DNA of 21,323 nucleotides from Bondarzewia mesenterica (GCA_004802705.1 SGPL01000558.1:1-21323); one strand, 5' to 3'; counted from the stretch's first letter, positions 1 through 9,567 are shown. Notes: generated by a model from the sequence alone, not told the origin. Numbers and translations are program-made.

Positions 1-796
1 TTGGCTGACGCCCATACTCAGTCAGATACTATTCTCCTCACTCATTATATTACTATCATGGCTCGCATGACCCTCGCCGACGTACAAACGTTTTGTCAAC
101 TCATGACTGCAACCGCTACAGCGCTAAACACGCCGGAGACGGAGCTTTGGGAAGGTTTGCTTGACCAATGGTGGCGAAGGGTAAGCGCACGAAACTTGAT
201 ACTCGATCACCGCTGTATATGCTGAACGTTCGCTCAGTTCGATAACATGTATGAACCTCGAATCCGCAAACTCTCGGGCATGGGCATTGCAGCGCTGGTG
301 TCCACCGGGCGGCCAGAGGTACTGGAAAGACTACATAGCGAAATATTTAATCTCTGGATGGATGTCTTTTCAGAACTGAAGGAAACACTGGAGAAGAAGC
401 AAGAGGAATCGTTGAACGGCGAGACGTATGCCCACATTCAGGTCGCTTATCTTCTTTTAACTCGGAAAGCTGATGGTCTGTCAATTCAGGACAATACTCA
501 CTCTGTACTGGGACCAACCACCAACATCGTTCTATAGTGGCACTGAGCACACGCCAGAGTACGAGCGTCGTAAAGCAGTAAGTGTCCTTTGCCCTTCGAG
601 TTAAAATGTACCTCACGACTTCTAGTCTTTCGACAACGACCCGGTACGCACGACACCATTCGCAGGATTCATTGCCACCCGTCTGCAGCAGGCGGAGATT
701 GCTTGTGGCGGGACACAGGTCATGCAAACGCAGTACCTCGCAAAAGCTGATCCAATTGTCGTGAAGTCGATTATGGATGAGATCAGCAAAAAATAA
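1..796 (+). CDS. Importin-beta family karyopherin, C-terminal part (importin-11/Kap120-like)
   Basis: The gene enters from the left edge, so only the last 208 residues are visible. Four exons join in phase: 1-180, 238-425, 490-577 and 626-796, separated by GT-AG introns of 57, 64 and 48 bp. Readable landmarks are LLDQWWRRFDNMYEPRIRK, then AALVSTGRPEVLERL, then LTLYWDQPP, then FDNDPVRTTPFAGFIATRL near the end. The WWRRFDNM and DNDPVRTTPF segments read naturally only across the proposed splice joins, which supports them. Karyopherins of this family are HEAT-repeat receptors that carry cargo through nuclear pores under Ran control. I assign importin-11/Kap120 from remembered resemblance of the tail, so the family is firmer than the member. 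The N-terminal Ran-binding part lies outside the window. The gene converges with pex2, and the two stop codons are 181 bp apart. Confidence 0.78.
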
Positions 797-977
797 CACC
801 GCTCCCGGTACATGAACACAGCCGTAAGGTGTATGGGAGGGATCGATCTTACTATGTATTTTACACATTCTACACCGGATATTTCAGGATGTTCTGCATC
901 AAGTCGATGGATGTCGACTCCCCAAAGATAGGATCAGCTATAAGAACAACGAATTCGTTTTATACAGATACGGCCCG

Positions 978-2590
978 TCATTCTGAACTTTCGCCCTCGC
1001 TTCCGCTGATGCTCACTCCACTAACACCGCTCAGACTGCTTCCCAACTCGTCGAAATAATCACTCCCCCACTCCTCCACGCTTCCTTCACCCTCCTCTCC
1101 GCCCGTCCAGTATCTGGCACTATCTCCAATACGCAACCGCTCAGCTCCACCCACCGGTTCAGTGCACCGTAAACACTTCCATGGTCCACCTCCCTCATCC
1201 GCCGAGCGGAGCATCCTTTCTGCAATGCAGACATAGCAGTATGTGTGCCCGCAGGACACGCGGTAAGGCGTGTTGAGCGGGTGCGCGGACGGCTCTTGGC
1301 TGTTTTCTGCTGCTGCAGAGATGGGAGAAGTTGTCGGTGCAGTCATGGGCGAGACGGAGTAGGGCGCGAACGTGCTCGCCTGCGCGAGTGCGCTTGCAGG
1401 GTCGGCAAGGTTCAAGCTTTGTGCGGCATTCTCGGCGCATATCGCGCATTCGCCTTCGGGGAGGCTCCAGTATGGCCCACGCCTTTGGTCGTGAGATTTT
1501 CCCTTGGCTGCGTCCGAGTGTGATGTCAACCCCAAGAGTGTGGACGCGCGGGTGGGTAAGAGAGTGGGTAAGGTGGTGAGAGGATGAGTAATGGCCGTCA
1601 ATGTTGTACTGAGAGCGCGACGAAGTGTTCGATGTGGTAGTAAAGGGAGCAGGAAGAGCAGGAATTCCTGGTAAACGTCACTGGCTGAGAACGTGAATGG
1701 AGGGAGATGGAAGAAGGAGAACGTACTGTGAATGCATGCCAGACCATTTGGCGATTCATGAACTCGTAACTGACATCTCGTTTGACGAGACGTCGTGCCG
1801 GAGTAAGACGCATACCCACGATGCGGTCTGAAATTGTGCGGTATCTAGGACATCGCCATTAAAATTTATAAAGAGAGCAAATGAAGTGTGGGACATGGCG
1901 CACCGCCCATTCCAAAGGAAAGCTAGAAAACTCGACAACGCGAGTACTGCATGGGTGGTCTCCAACTTTGTCAGGATCTCCCATGCTTTCCTCCGCTTAT
2001 CAGAACTGGGTGCCTCCGGCCAAGCTCGAGAAAGAGCATATCCACGTATTCGGGTGTACACGTATGGGACGAGGATGGTGAGTGCTCCGTGGATGAGAAG
2101 GGTCCGTCGAGGGAGACCTGAAGCTACGTGTCGCGCGGTCGTGTGAGAGCAGATGGCGGGCAGGTGATGAATTTACAACGCACGCGTCAAAACCTGGTTC
2201 GACAACCAAGGTACCCTGTATTTCAAGTCCTGCAGCTTGGCACCGTAGGATGCGCCAGTATTCCAGACCGAGAGCTTGTACAGAGTAAGTTGTATGAGGA
2301 GTGCCAATTCTGGTTCAAACCGCGCTTTGAGCGTCGTCTGAATGTCACTTGAGGAAATGTGAGCTTAGCAGAAGGGTAAGGACAGGACATACGTGAATCA
2401 GAGCTAAAGCCTTGTTGAGTGGTTCTTGCAGTATGTGGGCGAGCTCTTGGTCAAGAAGTTCAGCATCGAGCTGACCAACACGTATTATTCGTGGACTAGG
2501 AGCCGCTTGGGAAGACAATGCATCTCTAAAAAACTGCAGACGAGGCTGGGCTTGATCCCATGCTTGTTGCCAGGAAGAAGGATGGGACAT
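978..2590 (-). CDS. PEX2: Peroxisome biogenesis factor 2 (Pex2), RING-type E3 ligase subunit
   Basis: Pex2 is a peroxisomal membrane protein that works with Pex10 and Pex12 in the RING complex that ubiquitinates the import receptor Pex5. Five exons on the minus strand join in phase: 2590-2393, 2337-2184, 2123-1904, 1844-1727 and 1667-978 (introns 55, 60, 59 and 60 bp; 459 residues). The N-terminal half carries typical Pex2/Pex12-domain segments: RVGQLDAELLDQEL, SGLPRRTLLIHGALTILVPY, LSRAWPEAPSSDKRRKAWEI and VKRDVSYEFMNRQMVWHAF. Then comes the hydrophobic EFLLFLLPLLP. The C3HC4 RING ligands are C304, C307, C369, H371, C374, C377, C395 and C398 (ECAIC, SCGHTYCYVC, KCLRC). The tail is acidic and Ser/Gly-rich. 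The start is the first ATG before RVGQLDAELL, at the end of a CT-rich stretch. The second exon could end 31 nt earlier at another GT, but only the GTGCGT donor keeps phase. A transposon lies 93 bp upstream. Confidence 0.9.
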
Positions 2591-2683
2591 AGAGGAAGGC
2601 TTTACTGCCAGTGAAGGGCGCGATGGACTACGTATCGCGCCTTACTGTCACGTGGAAAATACTTTCGGCCATTGATTATCCAG

Positions 2684-2706
2684 AGGACCCCCGATAATAG
2701 GAGGGG
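2684..2706 (+). repeat. Left terminal inverted repeat
   Basis: This is a perfect 23 bp inverted match to 3335-3357. Similarity continues for a further seven or so bases with one mismatch. The end is defined by loss of matching in the flank (CAG on the left, GAT on the right). Confidence 0.85.
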
Positions 2707-2986
2707 AACCTAGCCGAAATTTTCCGGATTTCCGGATGTTTGTGTCCGGACGAAATTTCGCGATTTTGGCTCTTTATGTCCGGATTTTTCGCTAGGTTCG
2801 CGCTGAGGCCATTTTTTTGTCCAGAAAGAGCATATAGGTTCCAGAAATTCACCAAAAAATTGTCAAAATATTCAAAAAAGCTCCTGGAGCTCTAAAACGT
2901 TGTATATAATGTATAGAAGACACGAAAACAACGTTGTGGTCACAAATAGGCTCCAAAATGTACACACGCTGAGCATTGATACCTGC

Positions 2987-3123
2987 TCAGTCCGAGTCCG
3001 AGCCGTCATCGTTGTCCACCTGCTGAGATCGTTTCCTGAAAAGTTTCATAACCTCCTTTAGGTGTGTGGCACCAGCCTTGAGTTGCTTGTAGGTCTGCAA
3101 CTCCGAGGCAGTGATATCGACGC
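2987..3123 (-). pseudogene. Remnant of a transposase last exon inside the inverted-repeat element
   Basis: On the minus strand a CTGCAG splice acceptor at about 3124 is followed by an open frame of 44 residues ending in TGA at 2987-2989. It begins VDITASELQTYKQLKAGATH, continues with the basic stretch KEVMKLFRKRSQQ, and ends in an acidic DNDDGSDSD tail. It sits inside the inverted-repeat element and reads toward the pex2-proximal end. That position fits the 3' end of the transposase gene of the autonomous parent, with the rest deleted. No catalytic residue is left and I do not recognise the family. The coding reading rests on its composition and the acceptor, so it is an inference. Confidence 0.45.
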
Positions 3124-3334
3124 CTGCAGATCATGCTTATATTGTTTGGATATGTCTGACCCCAGCCCAGCTTAGCCAAAATATGTCCGGATAGCAATCT
3201 GGGTCCTCTGGGCCCCGGCCCCCCATGTCCGGATGAAAATTTAGCTACCTCGACCTCAAGGGTCGAATTTGTCCGTATTTCATCTAGCATTTTCGAATTT
3301 TCGCTCAAAATTTGTCCGGATCGGTGTCTAGGAT

Positions 3335-3357
3335 CCCCTCCTATTATCGGGGGTCCT
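3335..3357 (-). repeat. Right terminal inverted repeat
   Basis: This is the reverse complement of 2684-2706. The block reads CCCCTCCTATTATCGGGGGT followed by CCT. The base after 3357 starts a GATTA that is also present just left of the element. Confidence 0.85.
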
Positions 3358-3605
3358 GATTAGACTCACTCACTAGAACGCCACAGCCATAGCCATCTTA
3401 GATTATAATGGCTGTCAGGTTTATATCGAGAACACCCCGAAGACTCGGGCCAAGTTTTAGTATTATGATGTGTTCCACGCAACATGTCGAGTCGTATGCC
3501 GTGTCCACCATGGTACAAACACCATCTCGCAGTCGTCCCGAACTGTCGCGCTCAAAGGGAAAGAATTTGTGATTTAAGATCCGTTCCGTGGATGGCTCAG
3601 AGCGG

Positions 3606-4150
3606 TCAGAGGCCTGGAACGCCTTTATTACTACTTGGCGAGCTGAAGCACATGTTTTTGATCCAGCATAATCGCATGCTAGGAATATTCGGTGAGCTAT
3701 AATGGTATAAAACCGATGATAGGGTCCAAAACCCGACAAAGGAAAGATATGAAGGACGTACTTGGGTCGGCCTAAATGAAATCGTCCTACGCACCCTCTA
3801 CTTCCCTGCAACCTTGGAGTTGACATGCCAGGATAAGGATAGATCAAATCGAATTCTACGGGCTGAAAGAACGGGTGTCTGCGTGCGACGGAAGCAAATG
3901 CCTTGTTCCCAAATGCGTGAAACCAGACGGAGAGTGCGTCGTGCAGCTGAGCAGGGGTGCGAGAGTGTGTGTATTGACATCAACGACACTCCAGTCGTTA
4001 GGATCAATGTGCTGTCGAAGCTCTATGAGGGATGCAAAGTAAATCTCAGTAAGGATACGCTCAGCAGTGTGGAGTGTGTCGAACTATATGATTGAGAACG
4101 GGAATGGCCGGGAGCAATGCGCGTTGAAACTCTTGGTAAGCGTGATCGCC
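3606..4150 (-). pseudogene. Unidentified coding fragments, possibly a decayed or intron-split gene
   Basis: Several stretches on the minus strand read like real protein but do not join into one confident model. From right to left they are: about 4154-4090, with SGDHAYQEFQRALLPAIPVL; about 4083-3990, with LHTAERILTEIYFASLIELR; and about 3947-3754, with LHDALSVWFHAFGNKAFAS, FFQPVEFDLIYPYPGMSTP and GRFHLGRP. The third follows a good CTGCTCAG acceptor. A GTACGT...CATTATAG intron (about 3758-3696) would lead to a last piece ending at 3606. The first two pieces are in different frames, and no good donor explains the shift. No start codon was found upstream. It is therefore either a gene with a join I could not find or a frame-damaged relic. 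I do not recognise the family. The plus-strand open frame at 3814-4095 looks like its antisense shadow. Confidence 0.3.
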
Positions 4151-4159
4151 GCTGATCGG

Positions 4160-5093
4160 GAAACCGGGGATGCTACTTAGTGCATCTATAGGTCACTTAG
4201 CCTGTTCAACGTTCAAATGTTCAAACTTCAACATCAACGTCAACGCTCAACGTTGCAGCGTCCAACACTTGTTCCAATTTACGGCCGCGCCGGGCATGGG
4301 GTATACGAAGTGAATCGTTGGCGGTCAGCTGCTAGACGCATTCAGACCAGATAAAACCAGTAATGAAGGCAAGATATAGATTATGACATATATATACAGT
4401 ACGGACCTGTGCATCTTCGCAGTGAGTAGTTTTGTCGACAAGCGGATGATTAAACACCCGAAAAAAAGATGGAGAAGATGATCAATGAATGACTATGATT
4501 TGGGGGGGAAGCAAAAGAGGAGAGTGATGCAAAAACCAATGTTGGGATGATAAAAAGATCGGCCTGGATGGAAGAGGCAAAAATGATACGACATAAAAAA
4601 TCGACGCATCCTGAAGTTTAGTTATGTCGCACATGATCCGACGATGCCGGAGGAGCAAATGAGAGGACGAGTGCACTGACTGGATTTATAAGGAGTCAGG
4701 ATATCGAGTAAGGTATCGTATCGACTAATTCATCGAGGACGAACGACGTGGGATGGGGAGAAGGATGGTGGTAAAGATCGACATAAAGATACATGGAATG
4801 TTGGATCGGTTGTTGAGTGAGAGTTACGACTGAGTGTTGATGAAGAGATATACTGAATAGATTGCATGATTATGAATGGTTCGGAGATGGAAGTAATGAA
4901 AAATGTTTTAATGAAGTTTTTAGGTGCAACCAATGGAAGACGTGCTTCTAGCCATTTGAGATGGAAAGCGAGAGAAAGATGGCGAGTCGGAAGGTTGATG
5001 TTGAGGGGTAGGGTCTCCAAAGTCTTACGCGTTTTCAGCTTCGATCAGACAGTAGCTACAACAATTGTGACTTACCACGATTGCGCAAGTGGG
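4160..5093. other. Intergenic stretch with a short TCAAC-rich repeat
   Basis: No gene is supported here. 4203-4266 is built from variants of TTCAAC and TCAACGTT, giving a small imperfect direct and inverted repeat. The part next to 5093 is presumably the 3' untranslated region of the Pro-rich gene. A GTAAGT on the minus strand at about 5075 could be the donor of an intron in that untranslated region. Open frames at 4482-4676 and 4730-5020 show no family motifs or coding-like composition. Confidence 0.4.
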
Positions 5094-6281
5094 CTACAAC
5101 ACTTCCTCTGCGATGATGGTAACTCCTTCAGCGAGCGAGCTCATCTTTCGCACACCTGCAGGCGATGGGGTGCCTCGTGATTTGACCGCCGCACGATCTC
5201 GGTGACGCATAATGAGGGTCGCGACGAGCTGTGGCATCGTGTAAACCGGCGGTGGAGGTACCACAGGCTGCGCCGGTAAAGTTGGCGAGATCGTCGGAGA
5301 TGGCGGGGGTGTCGGAGTGATATCGACCAGCACAGGCGACGTTGGCGGAGAACGTGATAGATCAGGGAGAGTAGGGCTATCGTGGTGTGGAGGTAGCGGC
5401 GGAGGAACTGAGGGAGGTGGAGGGAGAAATACACCTGGATACGTGACACTTCGTCTGGTGCCAGTACGGGTCGGAGCAGGAACAGACATTGGGAGCAATG
5501 CGTCCGTCAGTACATCAGCAGAAACCACGTCCATCGTGACATCCTTCCCCGTATCCACTGTACCTTCAGTCGCCATTGAACCTGAGGGATTGCTCTCAGC
5601 CGCCCCATCCAACAACACCGGGCTACATCCCTGATCTACCAGGTGCTGCCACAACCTATCCACAAGCTGCCTCTCCTGTGCTTCGATCAATTCTCCTGTG
5701 ACATCGGCATTCATGTCTACGTCCTGTTCCTTCTCTACTGTGTCACCCTGCCTCTTCAGACGCCACACAATACTGCGATGCACAGCGGCAGTAAACTGTA
5801 GGTCAGCGACGGCGCGTTTGCTGTGTTTTGATCGCTTCGCACGGAACCCAGCGGATTTCTCACTGCTGCAGCGCTGCCGCGCGGGCAGAGCGGCCGTCTT
5901 ACGGCGCGATGAATGAGCTGAATGGGACGGCGGAATCTGGCAGCGCCGTCTGCGTCCATCGGGTGGAAGCGAACGCTTCTGTCGAGACGGAAGATCCGGA
6001 GATGAGGTGTGAGAGAAAGAATCGGAATCGTCGTCTGTGGAGGGGAAGGGGATGAGGTTGATGCTGGGCTCTGAGTGAGGAGACGCGCTCGCATTGGAGA
6101 GAGCGACTGTTGGAGAGACTTTCTTCGGCCAGGTCTTGAAGTTCGATGGAGGTTTGGAACGAGCACTTGGGATTCCAGAATTGCGAGAGACGTTGGTGGA
6201 ATCCGCGAAAGGTAGACTAGACGCGAAGAGAGACCTGCGGTACTCCGCAGTACGAATGAAGGACTGGATGTGGTACATGGC
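5094..6281 (-). CDS. Pro/Ser-rich protein of unknown function with basic clusters
   Basis: A single uninterrupted exon encodes 395 residues from the ATG at 6281 (MYHIQSFIRTAEYRRSLF). The frame stays open upstream to 6491, but that part reads like untranslated sequence, so I chose the internal ATG, which has AGCC before it. The N-terminal third is Ser/Pro-rich. It is followed by basic clusters (QKRSLPPDGRRRR and RAKRSKHSKR) that could be nuclear localisation signals. A more ordered-looking segment follows (ADLQFTAAVHRSIVWRLKR, then EAQERQLVDRLWQHLVDQG). Residues about 286-346 are a proline-rich low-complexity region with runs of PPPP. A conserved-looking tail comes last (YTMPQLVATLIMRHRDRAAV and SSLAEGVTIIAEEVL). 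I do not recognise the family. A nuclear role is only a guess from the basic clusters. The long open frame and tail make a real gene likely. Confidence 0.65.
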   Translation of the reverse strand, partial: AMYHIQSFIRTAEYRRSLFASSLPFADSTNVSRNSGIPSARSKPPSNFKTWPKKVSPTVALSNASASPHSEPSINLIPFPSTDDDSDSFSHTSSPDLPSRQKRSLPPDGRRRRCQIPPSHSAHSSRRKTAALPARQRCSSEKSAGFRAKRSKHSKRAVADLQFTAAVHRSIVWRLKRQGDTVEKEQDVDMNADVTGELIEAQERQLVDRLWQHLVDQGCSPVLLDGAAESNPSGSMATEGTVDTGKDVTMDVVSADVLTDALLPMSVPAPTRTGTRRSVTYPGVFLPPPPSVPPPLPPHHDSPTLPDLSRSPPTSPVLVDITPTPPPSPTISPTLPAQPVVPPPPVYTMPQLVATLIMRHRDRAAVKSRGTPSPAGVRKMSSLAEGVTIIAEEVL

Positions 6282-7204
6282 TGCTTGAGAGGTTGAACGT
6301 TGATGGATACCGTCGCAAACGACGCCGGCGTTGCTCGCGGTCGTGAATAAGGCGGTCTGCTGAGATGGAAACGGCGAGAGAATTAGGAAAGCAGGGAAGA
6401 AAGAAGACAGTGAGTGATTCTGTGAAGCCTCAATGTGATGACAAATAAATACAAATACCCCAATAACCAATGGCCCGTAGGCTGGAGGCAAATCGTTTTT
6501 CGTTCAAACACACCCCGGCAAATGGTCTAGCAGCGGTTGTCTGCGTACGTGCTTCCAGGACAGAGTCTGGTCAACAAAACATTTTTCTATGTATACTTAC
6601 CACTGGCACAGGGATTTGAGGGAACGGCGCCCTATGTCGTGCTCCGGTAATGAGGCTGTTGAGGGCTGCTGTCTTCATCCTATTTGAATATGATGACAGA
6701 TAAACGCATGGATCTGCATGAGATTGAGCTGTGTAGACCCTTGTAGCCCGCCTATCATGCTTACATGAAGTACAGCTTGAGTGTCTGAACTTTTTGAGTG
6801 AGAAAGACTCTGAGAGACTGCGAGATGATCGACCCGGAAGGTCGGGTTCCATAGCCGGCCGGGGGAAACTCTGGGAAACTGTGAACTCACTGCAACATTT
6901 GAAATTTGAGCGCTTGAGCAACAGCGCGTTGTGCCATTCTACCTTACCATTTACTGAGACTCCAGTCTCGTGCACTCACATCTATCGTCTAGCAACCGTT
7001 TGTAGTTGAGATGGGTTTTCAATCAACTCAACAATCCTTCCAGTAAGAGCATGCAGACCACCAACAGGCGTAAAAATTCCGGTTCCACAGCGTACATCTG
7101 ATATAGCATGGGCATTAATATCATAACTAGGTCACATGCCGTTGGGCAATGATATTCATCAACTGCGTAGCGATGAGAACGTTGCCCAGACACTACAACA
7201 AGAA
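6282..7204. other. Intergenic region between the Pro-rich gene and sedolisin A
   Basis: This holds the probable promoter and 5' leader of the Pro-rich gene (right of 6281) and the 3' flank of sedolisin A (left of 7205). Open frames at 6571-6975 (-) and 6794-7009 (+) overlap each other on opposite strands and show no motif I recognise. I see no repeat, RNA gene or convincing exon here. Confidence 0.4.
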
Positions 7205-9495
7205 TCATAATCCAGCGGCAGTTCTCAACGCTGAGTAGATGGGCGAGCCAACACCAGTTACCTGAGCAGGAAAAGAGATTCATTATAGGCGGGTGGACGA
7301 CAAGAAACAGTTGAAGTACAAACCGGGTCCCAACCAGTGCCCGCTGAAAAGCCGTTCGTGCTGCACCCAGGGTTATCACCTTAGATTTCACGATGTCAAG
7401 GTCAATAGCCAACCCGCTTACAAAACTCAAAATCAACGAGACGTACCAGATGTGATGTCGGTGAACGCGCTCGTCGACGAATATATTAGTGGGTTTAAAA
7501 ATCCAAGTGGGCCCTCTCCCGCATCACTTAGTTCACCATCAATGAGAGCGATGATGCTAGCGAAGAGAGGGGTCGAGCAGCTCGTGCCATCGACAAGCCA
7601 GAATTCACCGCCCCATGCAATGACATAGCTAGTTGCCATCGCTGACATGTCGGGAAATGCTCGGCCACTAGGATTGTACAAGCCGGAGTAGGTGCTGCCA
7701 AGGGTTGAGAGATAAGAAGAGACAGCCGAAGCTTGATAGGAGGGGATAGAGAAGTAGTTTGAGAAGCCGCCTGAAGACAGTGATGCACCCGTCTCAGGGT
7801 TAACACCTGTAGTACCCCCAACGGAGGTGATGCTAAGGGAACGTGAGCCATGATAAATCTGGCGATATCGAATGAACGTACTAGGGACAAGTCGACGGGA
7901 AGGTTGGCACAAAAGTAGTGCAGGACTGAGATTGACCGCCGGAGACGCCTCCGTCACCAGATGAGAAGAAAATGGAAGTTCCACGAGCACCGAGTTGAGC
8001 GTAAGCATTGCATAGGGAGCTAAATCACCATTTGAATCAAGGGCAGACGGCAAATGGTCACATAGCACGCGTACGTGGCGAGGCTCGCTGGGAGATCAGG
8101 TTCGTTGAAAGAGTAGCTGGTTGTCTGAAGTGGACGAGGTCCTTCAAAATCCGCACATTCTCGGGAGTCAATACAACAAGCTCACCAATACATGTGGAAT
8201 TGGCGATTCACTGAGCAAAAAGTTGACTTCATCGAGGAAGCCATCGATACCATCGGGATTATTCGATCCAATGGAGAGGAAGTCGACCGGTACACCGGAA
8301 GCAATGCCAATTGTGTACTCTGTGTCGAGGTCCTGAGACAGAATTGGATTTTGAACAGTGGCACGAGCATTACTGCATGACTTACGGCCTCAACTCCAGA
8401 ATTATTCTGCGGATTGGTTCCGCCGTCTAGTGTTTGGAGGGTGAATGTAGTTCCGCTGAGGTCAGGCCGAAATTGTTGAAGAAAGAGCTGCGAAACGGTG
8501 CCTGCCGGATCAGATTTTGAAAACAGGAAGAGAGAGAACAAACCTCGAGATCTGACGTGCTCGCATACCTAGGATGATGAGGCAGGCCGCAATTTTGTAA
8601 CGTAGCCAATGAGAAAGAGGATATATCTGCTTACTGTTCGATGAAGGCGGAAACGGTCAGCCTGTTTGAAGACGCAGTTGACTTGGTCGTTGGGATGCCA
8701 TACAAGGCCTGGAGACATGACGGTGTGATCTCTGACGCGCAAGATGCGGGAACAGCGTTATCAGTCAGGTTTGAGGAAGGCCTTGGCTTGATGGTAACGA
8801 GGCTCTTTTTCAGCGGCGAGCCAACGGCCTTGACAGGAAAGCTATTTTTGCATTGTTAAGAATTTTGATAATGTGAGAGAAAATATATGAGCAGAGAAAG
8901 ATAAACTCACGCGACAGTCGGATGCACAAAGATGATGTGTTCCTTCAACGAGGCAGGAATAGAGTAGGTCAGCGTGCGAACGGTCTTCTGGCCAGTCTCC
9001 TCCTGTGTGTACGTCGTGAAATCGGCAGCCAGAATTTCGTTCGCTTGTTGGACAGTCATGTTGACTGCGAGCCAGTCCCCAACAGGAGATATGGGAGTAG
9101 CAGTGAGTCCATTGGCAGAGAGCCAGGCATTCACAGAAGAGACAGTCTCGGCGGACGGTACGATGAATTTTTCAACCTGCCGAGAATGAAACAGTGAAGA
9201 TAAAATTCTTTACAACGGACAGGTACGAGATCACCTCTTCCTTGGACAAATGTTGACGATATTGAACATTTCCTGGGGTGCTGACAGCGTAGAGAGCGTC
9301 CTCCAGACCGGCGAAATCGCTCTGCACAAGCGCAAACCGAAGGTTGAGGACCTCATGCGCCGGTGCTGCATCATTCTTGATAAAACCGCTCGGTGGGCTC
9401 GCACGCTTCTCGTGAACACGCAGATCGCGCGAAGAGAGAGGTGTTGCGGAGGCAAGCGTCAGAAAATATGAAATCAGGGAAATGACTTTGATCAT
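7205..9495 (-). CDS. Sedolisin A: secreted serine-carboxyl peptidase (S53, tripeptidyl-peptidase type)
   Basis: Sedolisins are secreted acid endo- or tripeptidyl-peptidases made as proenzymes. Eleven exons join in phase: 9495-9235, 9176-8911, 8841-8635, 8568-8544, 8487-8386, 8332-8186, 8124-8075, 8019-7882, 7832-7447, 7379-7324 and 7261-7205 (564 residues). MIKVISLISYFLTLASA is a signal peptide. A pro-kumamolisin domain follows (RFALVQSDFAGLEDALYAVS, QYRQHLSKEEVEKF), and the mature enzyme begins near 200 (CLQALYGIP). Catalytic residues are E286 and D290 in GVEADLDTEY and S483 in VDGTSCSTP. The oxyanion Asp is D375 in FSSGDGG. D524 (TDIT) and D545 (GWDP) fit the calcium site. TTSYSFNEPDLPASLA and LCNAYAQLGARG are family hallmarks. 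The alternative start at 9519 would lengthen the signal peptide by eight residues. Nothing is broken. Tripeptidyl- versus endopeptidase specificity cannot be told from sequence. Confidence 0.93.
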
Positions 9496-9557
9496 CGTTG
9501 ATTGTAGGAGAGAGAGCAAAGAGGTCCTCTGAAAGGGACAAGGCTCATAAGGCCGCC

Positions 9558-9567
9558 AATTTATAAA
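9558..9567 (-). promoter_or_regulatory. Probable TATA box of sedolisin A
   Basis: On the minus strand TTTATAAATT lies about 65-70 bp upstream of the chosen ATG (9495). A CT-rich leader lies between, ending in CAATCAACG just before the ATG. Position and context fit a core promoter and support the 9495 start. Confidence 0.5.

Larger units (their letters stand above)
2684..3357. mobile_element. Non-autonomous DNA transposon with 23 bp terminal inverted repeats
   Basis: Both ends carry the same inverted sequence, which begins AGGACCCCCGATAATAGG. It is perfect for 23 bp (2684-2706 against 3335-3357) and continues imperfectly (ACCTAG against TCCTAG). The body is rich in TCCGGAC motifs near both ends, often followed by AAATTT, which resembles transposase-binding subterminal repeats. 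At 674 bp it is too short for a full transposase. A 44-residue reading frame with a splice acceptor looks like the 3' end of one, so this is probably an internal-deletion derivative. A clean target-site duplication is not visible. GATTA occurs directly after the right end (3358-3362) and at 2674-2678, five bases before the left end. The superfamily is not identified. Confidence 0.75.

Noticed and set aside
347..868. Minus-strand open frame of 173 residues
   Set aside because: It lies antisense to the importin exons, has no motif, and crosses the exon boundaries of a gene that is well supported on the plus strand.
2184..2209. Alternative donor GTACCT in pex2 exon 2
   Set aside because: It leaves the next exon out of phase. 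The GTGCGT donor 31 bases further on joins in frame to SGLPRRTLLIH.
3814..4095. Plus-strand open frame of 93 residues
   Set aside because: It is antisense to the better coding-like stretches on the minus strand (VWFHAFGNKAF and others). Its Arg/Cys-rich composition is that of a shadow frame.
5094..6491. Longer start for the Pro-rich protein at 6491
   Set aside because: The extra 70 residues read like untranslated sequence, with no conserved look. The ATG at 6281 has a better context.
7433..9519. Sedolisin A as a frameshifted pseudogene, because its reading frames look broken
   Set aside because: All breaks are explained by ten short GT-AG introns that keep phase and restore every conserved motif, and the paralog has the same plan.
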